This document shows, in pieces, positions 9,220 to 16,576 of a stretch of 64,000 bases of DNA. The notes under the pieces are model-generated. The model did not search any database, was not told the origin of the DNA, and was given only the letters and a program-made list of their open reading frames with translations. This stretch comes from Novosphingobium sp. SG919 (lineage in GTDB: Bacteria; Pseudomonadota; Alphaproteobacteria; Sphingomonadales; Sphingomonadaceae): positions 1,674,001 through 1,738,000 of the forward strand of contig NZ_JABCNG010000001.1 in NCBI RefSeq assembly GCF_012932495.1. Reading direction: 5' to 3'. The position numbers and the translations under genes are program-made. The stretch's first letter is position 1, and the number at the start of each line of letters is the position of its first letter.

Positions 9220-10422
9220 TCAAGAGGCAGGCTGCAGCAGCGGACCAGCCAGGCTGATCCGGGGGCCGCTTGCCTGGTTGATGCCAGCGCCGCGCAGGCG
9301 GTCCAGCGTCTTGGGTGGGGCGGTTTCGGCGCTGGGGGCAGCCATCGGGCGGTTGTCGCTGCAATAGGCCTTCACGAAGCGGTCGGTCTGGGCAATCACG
9401 CTGCCGGGCAGGACCGGGGTTTCGGTGGCGCGGCCGCTCTTGTCATAGGTGAGCGCCGCAACGTTGAGGCGGGCCGCTTCCTTGGGCACGCCGCCCTTGG
9501 CATCGAGCATGGCCATCTGGCTGGCGCAGATCTTGCCCGGTTGCACGCACAGGTCGACCACGGCGTTGAACAGGTCGGGCGCGACAGAGGTATAGTGGTG
9601 CACGGGCTCGGCAATGCTGGGCTTGTCGAGCTGGAGATAGCTGTCGCGGGTCAGTGCGCCATCGTTCTTGCCGGCCTTCACGCTGGCCACCCACTGGGCA
9701 AACTGCTGGTCGGACACGGCGCGCGTGGCAAAGTGCATGTGCGAGAAGCCGGCGCCGCTATAGTGTGCGGAAATGCCCTGGAACGAGCCTTCGCTGTTGA
9801 ACACGGCGTGCAGCTTGGTTTCCATGCCGGGCATGGTGTAGATCATGCCGGCCAGCGCCGGGACATAGAAGGTGTTCATCACGGTGGACGAAGTCAGGCG
9901 GAAGCGCAGCGGGCGACCCGCCGGCACGACCAGTTCGTTGACCGTGGCGATGTTCTGTTCAGGATAGATGAACAGCCATTTCCAGTCCATCGACACCACT
10001 TCGACATCGAACGGCTTCTCGTTCGAAACCAGCGGCGTCTGGGAATCGATGCGCGAAATCGCGCGGTAGGGATCGAGCAGATGGGTGCCCACCCAGGTGA
10101 CGGCGCCCAGCGCGATGATGATCATCAGCGGCGCGGCCCAGATCAGCAGTTCCAGCTGGGTGGAGTGGTTCCAGTCCGGATCGTACTTGGCCTGCGTGTT
10201 GCTGGCGCGATAACGCCAGGCAAACAGCACGACCGTGGCCATGACGGGCACCACGATCAGCAGCATGAGCAAGGTGGCCACGATGACCAGGTCGCCCTGC
10301 TGGCGAGCGACGTCGCCCGCGGGGTTGAGCACAACCCAGTCGCAGCCGGCAAGCGGCAGGGCCAGGAGCGGGACGATGGCGCAGCGCAACAGGCGCGCCC
10401 GATTCAGGAGGTTCGCACGCAT
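9220..10422 (-). CDS. cyoA: Cytochrome o ubiquinol oxidase subunit II (lipoprotein)
   Basis: Quinol oxidase subunit II of 400 residues. A signal peptide ends in the lipobox LAGC (Cys at about residue 27), followed by two membrane helices and a periplasmic cupredoxin domain without the CuA cysteines, as expected for a quinol rather than cytochrome c oxidase. VVSMDWKWLFIYPEQ and HMHFATRAVS are family landmarks. The C-terminus is longer than in E. coli and has a c-type region with two cysteines (DLCVQPGKICAS). The ATG at 10422 is preceded by AGGTG; an in-frame GTG at 10431 is an alternative. First gene of the operon. Confidence 0.95.
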   Translation of the reverse strand: MRANLLNRARLLRCAIVPLLALPLAGCDWVVLNPAGDVARQQGDLVIVATLLMLLIVVPVMATVVLFAWRYRASNTQAKYDPDWNHSTQLELLIWAAPLMIIIALGAVTWVGTHLLDPYRAISRIDSQTPLVSNEKPFDVEVVSMDWKWLFIYPEQNIATVNELVVPAGRPLRFRLTSSTVMNTFYVPALAGMIYTMPGMETKLHAVFNSEGSFQGISAHYSGAGFSHMHFATRAVSDQQFAQWVASVKAGKNDGALTRDSYLQLDKPSIAEPVHHYTSVAPDLFNAVVDLCVQPGKICASQMAMLDAKGGVPKEAARLNVAALTYDKSGRATETPVLPGSVIAQTDRFVKAYCSDNRPMAAPSAETAPPKTLDRLRGAGINQASGPRISLAGPLLQPAS

Positions 10423-10459
10423 GGTGCGCACCTAGAAGCGGTGGCCTGTGCAAACGATA

Positions 10460-10472
10460 GGACATTTTGTCC
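10460..10472. promoter_or_regulatory. 13-bp palindrome in the cyoA/MHS divergent promoter region
   Basis: GGACATTTTGTCC is a perfect palindrome around the central TTT, within the 167-base gap between two divergent genes (cyoA on minus, the MHS transporter on plus). A palindrome at this place could be an operator affecting either gene. No known regulator is assigned, and a short palindrome can arise by chance. Confidence 0.35.
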
Positions 10473-10589
10473 AATCCCCTTCGCGGCTGCACAATTCCAA
10501 TAGGGTATATCACAGGCAGGCTGCGCATGCGGCCGGCCATTCGGCGCGTTTGCGAGAAATGCGCGGAAGCCAAGGAGTTTGTGTCAGCC

Positions 10590-11903
10590 ATGACTGCTGC
10601 CGTAGTCGATTACAACGCAGAGCTGGGGAGCGATTCCCACGCCGGACACGGCCCGATTTCCCCCGGCGAGATCGCCATCGGCGTGATCATCGGGCGTACG
10701 TCGGAGTTCTTCGACTTCTTCGTCTATGCGATCGCATCGGTGATCGTGTTCCCGAAGGTGTTCTTCCCGTACCTCGATCCGCTCAACGCCACGCTGGCTT
10801 CGTTTGCGGTGTTCCCGCTGGCGTTCATCGCCCGCCCGGTCGGCTCGTTGTTCTTCATGTGGCTCGACCGCGCCTATGGCCGCGGCTTCAAGCTGACGGT
10901 GGCGCTGTTCGGCCTGGGTGGCTCGACCGCGGCGATCGCATTCCTGCCCGGCTATGCCGATCTGGGCCGCAATGCCGTGCTGCTGCTGGCGCTGTTCCGC
11001 CTTGGCCAGGGTTTTGCCCTGGGTGGCACATGGGATGGCCTGGCCTCGCTGCTCGCGCTCAATGCCCCCGAAGGCCAGCGCGGCTGGTATGCCATGATCC
11101 CCCAGCTTGGCGCGCCGCTTGGCCTGATCGTGGCCAGCCTGCTGTTCGCGTTCTTCACCTCGTCGCTGCCGGCCGAAGACTTCCTTTCGTGGGGCTGGCG
11201 CTTCCCGTTCTTCGTGGCTTTCGCGATCAACGTGGTGGCGCTGTTCTCGCGCCTGCGCATCGTGGTCACCCCCGAATTCCAGCGCCTGTTCGAGTCGCGT
11301 GACCTGGTGGCCGAAAGCCCGCTCGTCACCATCCGCGAACAGTGGAAGACGATCCTGATCGGCGCCTTCGCCCCGCTCGCCAGCTTTGCGCTGTTCCACA
11401 TGGTCACCGTGTTCCCGCTGTCGTGGGTGTTCATCTTCACCAGCGAAGAACCCACCCGCTTCCTCACCATCGAAGCCGGCGCTGCGGCCTTGGGCGTTGC
11501 TGCCATCGTGATTTCGGGCCTGGTGGCCGATCGCGTGGGCCGCCGCACCCTGCTGGGCTTCTCGGCCGCCGCGATCGCCGCGTTCTCGGGCTTTGCCCCG
11601 CAGTTGCTCGGCATCGGCGTGGCGGGCGAGATTTCGTTCATGCTCACCGGCTTCCTGCTGCTCGGCGTTTCGTTCGGCCAGTCTTCGGGCGCCGTGGCCG
11701 ATGCGTTCGAAACCCGCCACCGCTACACCGGCTCGGCCCTGACGGGCGACTTGGCCTGGCTGCTGGGCGCGGGCTTTGCGCCTTATGCGGCGCTGTGGCT
11801 CTCGGCCAACTATGGCCTGCTTGCTTCGGGTGCCTACCTGCTTTCGGGCGCGGCCGGCACGATCTTCGCGCTGTGGGCGAACCGGACGGCGGCCACCCGC
11901 TAA
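10590..11903 (+). CDS. MHS-type major facilitator superfamily transporter
   Basis: Inner-membrane secondary transporter of 437 residues with about 12 hydrophobic helices. FIARPVGSLFFMWLDRAYGRGFKL is the MHS-type loop 2-3 motif and VADRVGRRTLLG is the matching motif in the second half. MHS members carry organic acids, shikimate or betaines with protons; the substrate cannot be told here. The ATG at 10590 follows AAGGAG at 10572-10577, with a slightly long gap; a GTG at 10581 is possible. It is divergent from cyoA and followed directly by a terminator. Confidence 0.85.
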   Translation: MTAAVVDYNAELGSDSHAGHGPISPGEIAIGVIIGRTSEFFDFFVYAIASVIVFPKVFFPYLDPLNATLASFAVFPLAFIARPVGSLFFMWLDRAYGRGFKLTVALFGLGGSTAAIAFLPGYADLGRNAVLLLALFRLGQGFALGGTWDGLASLLALNAPEGQRGWYAMIPQLGAPLGLIVASLLFAFFTSSLPAEDFLSWGWRFPFFVAFAINVVALFSRLRIVVTPEFQRLFESRDLVAESPLVTIREQWKTILIGAFAPLASFALFHMVTVFPLSWVFIFTSEEPTRFLTIEAGAAALGVAAIVISGLVADRVGRRTLLGFSAAAIAAFSGFAPQLLGIGVAGEISFMLTGFLLLGVSFGQSSGAVADAFETRHRYTGSALTGDLAWLLGAGFAPYAALWLSANYGLLASGAYLLSGAAGTIFALWANRTAATR

Positions 11904-11923
11904 ATCGCGGTCGCAAGACACAC

Positions 11924-11963
11924 AAAAAGGGCGGTTCGGACAGGCTCCGAACCGCCCTTTTTT
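11924..11963 (+). terminator. Rho-independent terminator of the MHS transporter gene
   Basis: The stem GGGCGGTTCGGA pairs with TCCGAACCGCCC around the loop CAGGC. An A-run precedes the stem and a T-run follows (TTTTTT). It lies about 20 bases after the transporter stop codon. Confidence 0.93.
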
Positions 11964-11973
11964 GTCTCTATCT

Positions 11974-12068
11974 CCCCCTCCTCTTCAGAGGAGGGGGGCG
12001 GGGGGTGGTGGAAGCCTTGCGCTACCCATCGCACCACCCCCAAACCCCCTCCTCTGAAGAGGAGGGGG
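11974..12068. repeat. Large inverted-repeat element (two 37-nt arms)
   Basis: Left arm 11974-12010 and right arm 12032-12068 are near-perfect reverse complements. Each arm itself contains the palindrome CCTCCTCTTCAGAGGAGG (or its equivalent) and a GGGGGTGGTG block. The 21-nt centre is not repeated. It lies between the MHS terminator and the folD stop. The architecture matches a mobile palindromic (REP/MITE-like) intergenic repeat. It could also serve as the folD 3' end. Confidence 0.8.
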
Positions 12069-12081
12069 CTTTGTTCGCAGG

Positions 12082-12933
12082 TCAGGATTGTGCGGCTTGC
12101 ACGGTGTTGGCCAAGAGGCAGGCGATGGTCATCGGGCCAACGCCGCCGGGCACTGGCGTCACGGCGCGGGCGTGGTCCATTTCGTGCGCGGCGCAGTCGC
12201 CCACCAGGCGGGTGGTGCCATCGGGCTGGTTCACGCGGGTGATGCCCACGTCGATCACCACGGCACCGGGCTTGACCCAATCGCCCTTGACCAGTTCGGG
12301 CGCGCCGGCGGCAGCCACCACGATATCGGCCTTGCGCACGATGTCGGGCAGGCCCTGCGTGGCGATGTGGGTGACGGTAACCGTGCATTCGCGTTCCAGC
12401 AGCAGCATGGCCACCGGCTTGCCCACGATGTTGGACTTGCCGATCACCACGGCATCGAGCCCGCGATAGTTGTCGATCACGGTATCGAGCAGCATCATGC
12501 AGCCCAGCGGGGTGCAGGGCACCAGGCCGCCGGTGCCGGTGGAGAGACGGCCGACGTTGACCGGATGGAAGCCGTCTACGTCCTTGGCCGGGTCGATCGC
12601 ATCGAGCACCTTGCCGGCATCAATCTGCGCCGGCAGCGGCAATTGCACCAGGATGCCGTGCACCGTGGCATCGGCATTGAGCGCGGCGATCAGGGCGAGC
12701 AGATCGTCCTGCGCGGTATCGGCTGCCAGGCGATGCTCGATCGAATGGATTCCCACTTTGGCGCATTGGCTGATCTTGCGGCCGACATAGACCTCGCTCG
12801 CCGGATCGTTGCCCACCAGGACGACGGCCAGGCCAGGCGTGGGCAAGCCATCGGCGACCATCTGCGCCACGGCCTGGGCGGTGGTGTTCGAAAGCGCGCG
12901 GGCGATTGCCTTCCCGTCGATAAGCGTAGCCAT
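12082..12933 (-). CDS. folD: Bifunctional methylenetetrahydrofolate dehydrogenase/cyclohydrolase
   Basis: One-carbon enzyme of 283 residues that interconverts methylene-, methenyl- and formyl-tetrahydrofolate in the cytosol. It shows [14 protein letters not shown] with the catalytic lysine, [27 protein letters not shown], the NADP site GKSNIVGKP and [16 protein letters not shown]. The ATG at 12933 follows GGGGAGAG; the longer open frame to 13122 crosses the inverted repeat upstream and is rejected. Formyl-THF feeds purine synthesis, but the gene is not in the purine island. Confidence 0.95.
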   Translation of the reverse strand: MATLIDGKAIARALSNTTAQAVAQMVADGLPTPGLAVVLVGNDPASEVYVGRKISQCAKVGIHSIEHRLAADTAQDDLLALIAALNADATVHGILVQLPLPAQIDAGKVLDAIDPAKDVDGFHPVNVGRLSTGTGGLVPCTPLGCMMLLDTVIDNYRGLDAVVIGKSNIVGKPVAMLLLERECTVTVTHIATQGLPDIVRKADIVVAAAGAPELVKGDWVKPGAVVIDVGITRVNQPDGTTRLVGDCAAHEMDHARAVTPVPGGVGPMTIACLLANTVQAAQS

Positions 12934-12985
12934 GTTCTCTCCCCTGGCAGTTGCGGTTTGCGGCTCTTGTCGGCCCAGCCCATAG

Positions 12986-13020
12986 CGTAAATATTGTATG
13001 TGTTGCATACAATATTTACG
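12986..13020. promoter_or_regulatory. Perfect 15-bp inverted repeat upstream of folD (candidate operator)
   Basis: CGTAAATATTGTATG and CATACAATATTTACG flank the 5-nt spacer TGTTG. The AT-rich, perfect dyad lies 52 bases before the folD start in an otherwise GC-rich region. No T-run follows, so it is not a standard terminator. A dimeric repressor operator in the folD promoter is the best reading. Confidence 0.55.
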
Positions 13021-13040
13021 TGAACGCATGGCGCGCGGAC

Positions 13041-13073
13041 AAAAAAAGGGCCGGTCGGAAATCCGATCGGCCC
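13041..13073 (-). terminator. Minus-strand Rho-independent terminator
   Basis: Read on the minus strand, GGGCCGATCGGA and TCCGACCGGCCC form a stem (one mismatch or G-U pair) with a short loop, followed by seven T. It ends transcripts arriving from the direction of the flavoprotein gene at 13383-15020, or an RNA that starts inside the gap. Confidence 0.8.
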
Positions 13074-13382
13074 GGGAAGTTTTGGGAGAGGATGCCTGAA
13101 AGGCCTTATCCGAATGACCCATTCAGAGCCGGCAAGCAAATGCGTTTCGCGCAAGGAAACATGCATTTTTTGCAATCAAAGCCCCGGAAACGTTGGATTG
13201 ACAGCGGCCGCCAACATTTGCCGGTAAAAATGCAAACGATTTTATAGGTTTGTGCAGCAGTATGGTGTTAGCGCTATCTCGGGCCGGCGATAATACCAAT
13301 CGCAAATGCATTGGTATGCACCTTGTTCAACGCGCATCGTTGCCACCACCGGCGTGGGCGGCAACCCCGGTTTTTGCGCGAA
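13074..13382 (-). other. 309-base gene-free stretch, possible 3' UTR or small RNA
   Basis: No credible protein gene is visible on either strand. On the minus strand it could form two small hairpins (about 13143-13165 and 13110-13126) before the terminator at 13041-13073. A TATAAA box on the minus strand at 13241-13246 has no good -35 partner. There are also short dyads ATACCAAT/ATTGGTAT (13293-13317) and TAGCGCTA (13269-13276). The stretch could be the 3' end of the flavoprotein mRNA or a separate RNA of about 190 nt. Confidence 0.3.
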
Positions 13383-15020
13383 TCACCCGGCGAGCAGGTC
13401 TGCCGCCAGCGCTTCGGCCACGCGAATCCCGTCCACTGCCGCCGAAAGAATGCCGCCGGCATAGCCAGCGCCTTCGCCGGCGGGATAGAGCCCGCGGGTG
13501 TTGAGGCTTTGCAGGTCCTTGCCCCGCGTGATCCGCACGGGAGAGGAGGTGCGCGTTTCAACCCCGGTCATCACCACGTCGGGGTGATCATAGCCAACCA
13601 TCTGCCGGCCGAACACGGGCAGCGCCTCGCGCAGCGCGTCGGTGACGAAATCGGGCAGGCATTCTTCCAGCGCCGTGAGGTGCACGCCGGGCTGATAGGA
13701 TGGGACGATGCTGCCGAATTCGCTGCTGGGGCGGCGGGCCAGGAAATCGCCCACTTTCTGCCCCGGCGCCTGGTAGTTCGATCCGCCGGCCACGAAGGCG
13801 CGCTCTTCCCAATGGCGTTGCAGGGCAATGCCCGCCAGCGGATGGCCGGGAAAATCGCGTTCGGGCGTGATATCCACCACCAAGCCCGAATTGGCGTTGA
13901 ATTCGGCGCGGGAATACTGGCTCATCCCGTTGGTCACCACGCGGCCTTCCTCGCTGGCTGCGGCCACCACGCGCCCGCCCGGGCACATGCAGAAGCTGTA
14001 GACCGCGCGGCCATTGCTGGCCTGGTGCGCCAGGGCATAGGCCGCCGGGCCGAGCACGGGGTGCTTGGCGCAGGCGCCATAGCGGGCCTGGTCGATCAGG
14101 CTTTGCGGATGCTCGATCCGCACGCCGATGGCAAAGGGCTTGGCCTCGATATGCACGCCGCGATTGTACAGCACCTCGAAAGTGTCGCGCGCGGAATGGC
14201 CCACGGCCATGATCACGCGGCGGGCGGGCAGGAATTCCCCGTTGGACAAGTGCAGCCCGGCCAGGCGCCGCTCGCCAGCGGCGTCGGTCTCGACGGCGAA
14301 ATCGTCGACGCGGGTGCCGAAGCGGTATTCCCCGCCCAGCTTCTCGATCGTTTCGCGCATCGACATGACCATGGTGACCAGGCGGAAGGTGCCGATATGG
14401 GGGTGCGCCTCGGTGAGAATGTCGTCAGGCGCGCCGGCCTTGACGAATTCCACCAGAACCTTGCGGCCCAAGTGGCGGGGGTCCTTGATCCGGCTGTAGA
14501 GCTTGCCATCGGAAAAGGTGCCGGCGCCGCCTTCGCCGAACTGCACGTTGGATTCCGGCGTCAGCACCGACTTGCGCCACAGCGCCCAGGTGTCCTTGGT
14601 ACGCTCGCGCACGGCCTTGCCGCGCTCCACGATGATGGGTTTCAGGCCCATCTGCGCCAGGATCAATCCGGCGAGCAGGCCGCACGGGCCCGCGCCGATC
14701 ACCACGGGGCGCTCGCCTTCGCCGGCGTGCCAGCCTTCCGGCGCCTTGACCGGAAAGCGATAGGTGGTGTCGGGCGTGGGGCGTACGTGGCTGTCGCCGG
14801 CAAGGCGCGCCAGCACGTCGGCTTCATCCGCCTCGCTCAGCGTCACGTCCACCGCATAGACCAGTTGGATCGCGTTCTTGCGCCGCGCGTCGTTGCCACG
14901 CTTGGCCACGGCAAAGCGCACGACCGCGCTTTCCGCCACGCCCAGGCGCGCGGCGATGGCGGGCAGCATGGCGGCGGGATCGTGATCGAGCGGCAGCTTG
15001 AGTTCGGTAAGACGCAACAT
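13383..15020 (-). CDS. FAD-dependent oxidoreductase, COG2509-like
   Basis: Flavoprotein of 545 residues. A short N-terminal domain of about 90 residues precedes the FAD-binding VVIGAGPCGLLAGL motif. Further landmarks are ESNVQFGEGGAGTFSDGKLYSR, VIMAVGHSARDTF, FCMCPGGRVVAAASEEGRVVTNGMS and the C-terminal GLYPAGEGAGYAGGI. These fit the uncharacterised 'FAD-dependent dehydrogenase' group; the physiological reaction is unknown. The ATG at 15020 (MLRLTELKLP) fits the family N-terminus. It is divergent from the M19 dipeptidase. Confidence 0.85.
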   Translation of the reverse strand: MLRLTELKLPLDHDPAAMLPAIAARLGVAESAVVRFAVAKRGNDARRKNAIQLVYAVDVTLSEADEADVLARLAGDSHVRPTPDTTYRFPVKAPEGWHAGEGERPVVIGAGPCGLLAGLILAQMGLKPIIVERGKAVRERTKDTWALWRKSVLTPESNVQFGEGGAGTFSDGKLYSRIKDPRHLGRKVLVEFVKAGAPDDILTEAHPHIGTFRLVTMVMSMRETIEKLGGEYRFGTRVDDFAVETDAAGERRLAGLHLSNGEFLPARRVIMAVGHSARDTFEVLYNRGVHIEAKPFAIGVRIEHPQSLIDQARYGACAKHPVLGPAAYALAHQASNGRAVYSFCMCPGGRVVAAASEEGRVVTNGMSQYSRAEFNANSGLVVDITPERDFPGHPLAGIALQRHWEERAFVAGGSNYQAPGQKVGDFLARRPSSEFGSIVPSYQPGVHLTALEECLPDFVTDALREALPVFGRQMVGYDHPDVVMTGVETRTSSPVRITRGKDLQSLNTRGLYPAGEGAGYAGGILSAAVDGIRVAEALAADLLAG

Positions 15021-15073
15021 GGGGTGCGCCTCTAGCCCTTGCGCGGCGCGAGGGAAAGCCGGATGAAGGGTCC

Positions 15074-16312
15074 ATGCGTTTCCCCCGTCCCGCCGTTGCC
15101 GCGCTCGTCGCCATGTCCATGGCATCACCGGCCCTGGCCGATGCGCCGCTGCCCACTAAGACCGAGCGTGCGGTGCACGAGCGCGCGCTGACGCTTGACA
15201 CCCATCTCGACACGCCGGCCTCGCTCGTGCTGCCGGGCTGGTCGATCACCCAGCGCCACAGCGTGCGCGACGATTATACGCAGGTGGACGTGCCGCGCAT
15301 GGTGGCTGGCGGCCTCGATGGCGGGTTCTGGGCGATCTATACGCCGCAGGGGCCGCTCGATCCGGCCAGCACGCGCGCGGCGCGCGATTATGCCTTGCGC
15401 CGTGCGGTGGCGATCCACGCCATGGTGGCGGCGCACCCCGATGCCTTTGCCCTGGCGAGCAAGGCCGCCGATGCCGCGCCGATCGCCGCGGGTGGGCGCC
15501 GCGTGGTCTATCTTTCCATCGAGAATGCCTGGCCGCTGGGCGATGACCCCACCTTGCTCCAGTCCTTTTATGCGTTGGGCGTGCGGATATCGGGCTTTGC
15601 CCATTTCAAGACCAACCAGTTTGCCGACAGCAGCACCGATGCGGCCAAGTGGGATGGCTTGAGCCCCGCAGGCGTGCAGCTTCTGGCGGAAATGAACCGG
15701 CTGGGCGTGGTGCCCGATCTCTCGCACAGTTCCGATGCCGCGCTCGACGATGCGCTGCGCCTGTCGAAAGCGCCGATCATCCTGAGCCATTCGGGCTGCA
15801 AGGCGGTCTATGACCATCCGCGCAATATCGACGACGCGCATTTGCGCGCGCTGGCGGCGCAGGGCGGGGTCATCCAGATCAATTCGGTCTATGTGAAGAA
15901 GCTGGCGCAAAGCCCGCAGCGCAAGGCCGCGCTCGACGCGCTGGAGCAACGCTTTCCCGAAGACCGCGTGCTGACCGTGGCGGAGCGTGCCGATTACCTC
16001 GCTGCGCGCCAAAAGATCGACCGCGAATGGCCCGAACAGCGCGCCGGGTTCGACGATGTGATGGCCAACCTGCTCCACGCGTTGAAAGTGGCCGGGGTGG
16101 ACCACGTCGGCATCGGCTTGGACTGGGATGGCGGCGGCGGGGTGTCTGGCCTTGAGGACGTGGCCGACCTTCCGCGCCTGACCACCGCGCTGCTGCGCGC
16201 CGGCTATAGCGAGGCGGACGTGGCGAAGATCTGGTCGGGCAATGTGCTGCGGGTTTTGGCCGCGGCAGAGGCTGAGGCAGCGAAGGAGCAGGGCGCACCA
16301 CACCTGCTCTAA
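15074..16312 (+). CDS. Secreted M19 family (renal-type) dipeptidase
   Basis: Zinc dipeptidase of 412 residues with a signal peptide (MRFPRPAVAALVAMSMASPALA, cleavage after ALA), so it is exported. The metal motif TLDTHLDTP is near residue 42, with the conserved VVPDLSHSSDAALDDAL and IILSHSGCKAVYDHPRN stretches and the late GIGLDWDGGGGV. It sits directly upstream of the purine operon, and its TAA overlaps the first base of the regulatory element there. A link to purine use is positional only; it may simply recycle dipeptides. Confidence 0.9.
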   Translation: MRFPRPAVAALVAMSMASPALADAPLPTKTERAVHERALTLDTHLDTPASLVLPGWSITQRHSVRDDYTQVDVPRMVAGGLDGGFWAIYTPQGPLDPASTRAARDYALRRAVAIHAMVAAHPDAFALASKAADAAPIAAGGRRVVYLSIENAWPLGDDPTLLQSFYALGVRISGFAHFKTNQFADSSTDAAKWDGLSPAGVQLLAEMNRLGVVPDLSHSSDAALDDALRLSKAPIILSHSGCKAVYDHPRNIDDAHLRALAAQGGVIQINSVYVKKLAQSPQRKAALDALEQRFPEDRVLTVAERADYLAARQKIDREWPEQRAGFDDVMANLLHALKVAGVDHVGIGLDWDGGGGVSGLEDVADLPRLTTALLRAGYSEADVAKIWSGNVLRVLAAAEAEAAKEQGAPHLL

Positions 16313-16350
16313 TTTTTGCAACCATCCGTTCCGATCATTGCGTTGGATCG
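16312..16350 (+). promoter_or_regulatory. Purine-island regulatory element, copy A (hpx operon promoter)
   Basis: This is a 39-bp element starting ATTTTTGCAAC and ending GCGTTGGATCG. Two other copies are at 37400-37438 and 46806-46844. It contains a dyad of GCAAC and GTTGG half-sites. Its end provides TTGGAT (16343-16348) as a -35 box, and TATCAT (16367-16372) lies 18 bases further as a -10. It is probably the LysR activator site for the hpx-xdh operon. Confidence 0.7.
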
Positions 16351-16381
16351 ATAGGGGGGTGGTCGCTATCATCGCCCCATC

Positions 16382-16576
16382 ATGGTCGATCAGCCCCAGC
16401 TATCCCTTCCCATCTTGCCGCCAGAGGCCTTGGCACTGCCCGCCACAGAGGTTGAGGCCCAGGCCGCTGCCCAGCGCGATGGCTGGCAGATTCCGCCGGC
16501 GTGCGTGCCGGGCGTTATGGGCAACCTGGCGTTGCTGGCGCGCCATGCCGCGATCTTTGCCGGAAACGCCGCGTGA
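16382..16576 (+). CDS. hpxX: HpxX/AtzG-like small amidase partner (DUF4089)
   Basis: A 64-residue protein with the pattern of DUF4089 proteins (RDGWQIPPACVPGVMGNLALLARHAAIF). In the hpx and atz systems this small subunit binds and stabilises the amidase encoded next to it, here HpxY, which starts one base before this stop (TGATG). No Shine-Dalgarno is visible before the ATG at 16382, and the predicted -10 box ends only 9 bases upstream, so translation may be (near-)leaderless. First gene of the long purine operon. Confidence 0.82.
   Translation: MVDQPQLSLPILPPEALALPATEVEAQAAAQRDGWQIPPACVPGVMGNLALLARHAAIFAGNAA

Noticed and set aside
12951..13247. 98-residue plus-strand open frame across the folD upstream inverted repeat
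   Set aside because: It crosses the perfect inverted repeat and a minus-strand terminator and shows no protein-like features.
13074..13382. 6S RNA, SRP RNA or a riboswitch in the gap upstream of folD
   Set aside because: I could not find the long central bubble of 6S RNA, the SRP apical loop or any riboswitch core that I know; left as an unnamed candidate RNA.
16306..16330. Sigma-54 promoter suggested by TTTTTGCA before hpxX
   Set aside because: There is no GG at the -24 position with the required spacing in any of the three copies; a sigma-70 -35/-10 reading with an upstream activator site fits better.
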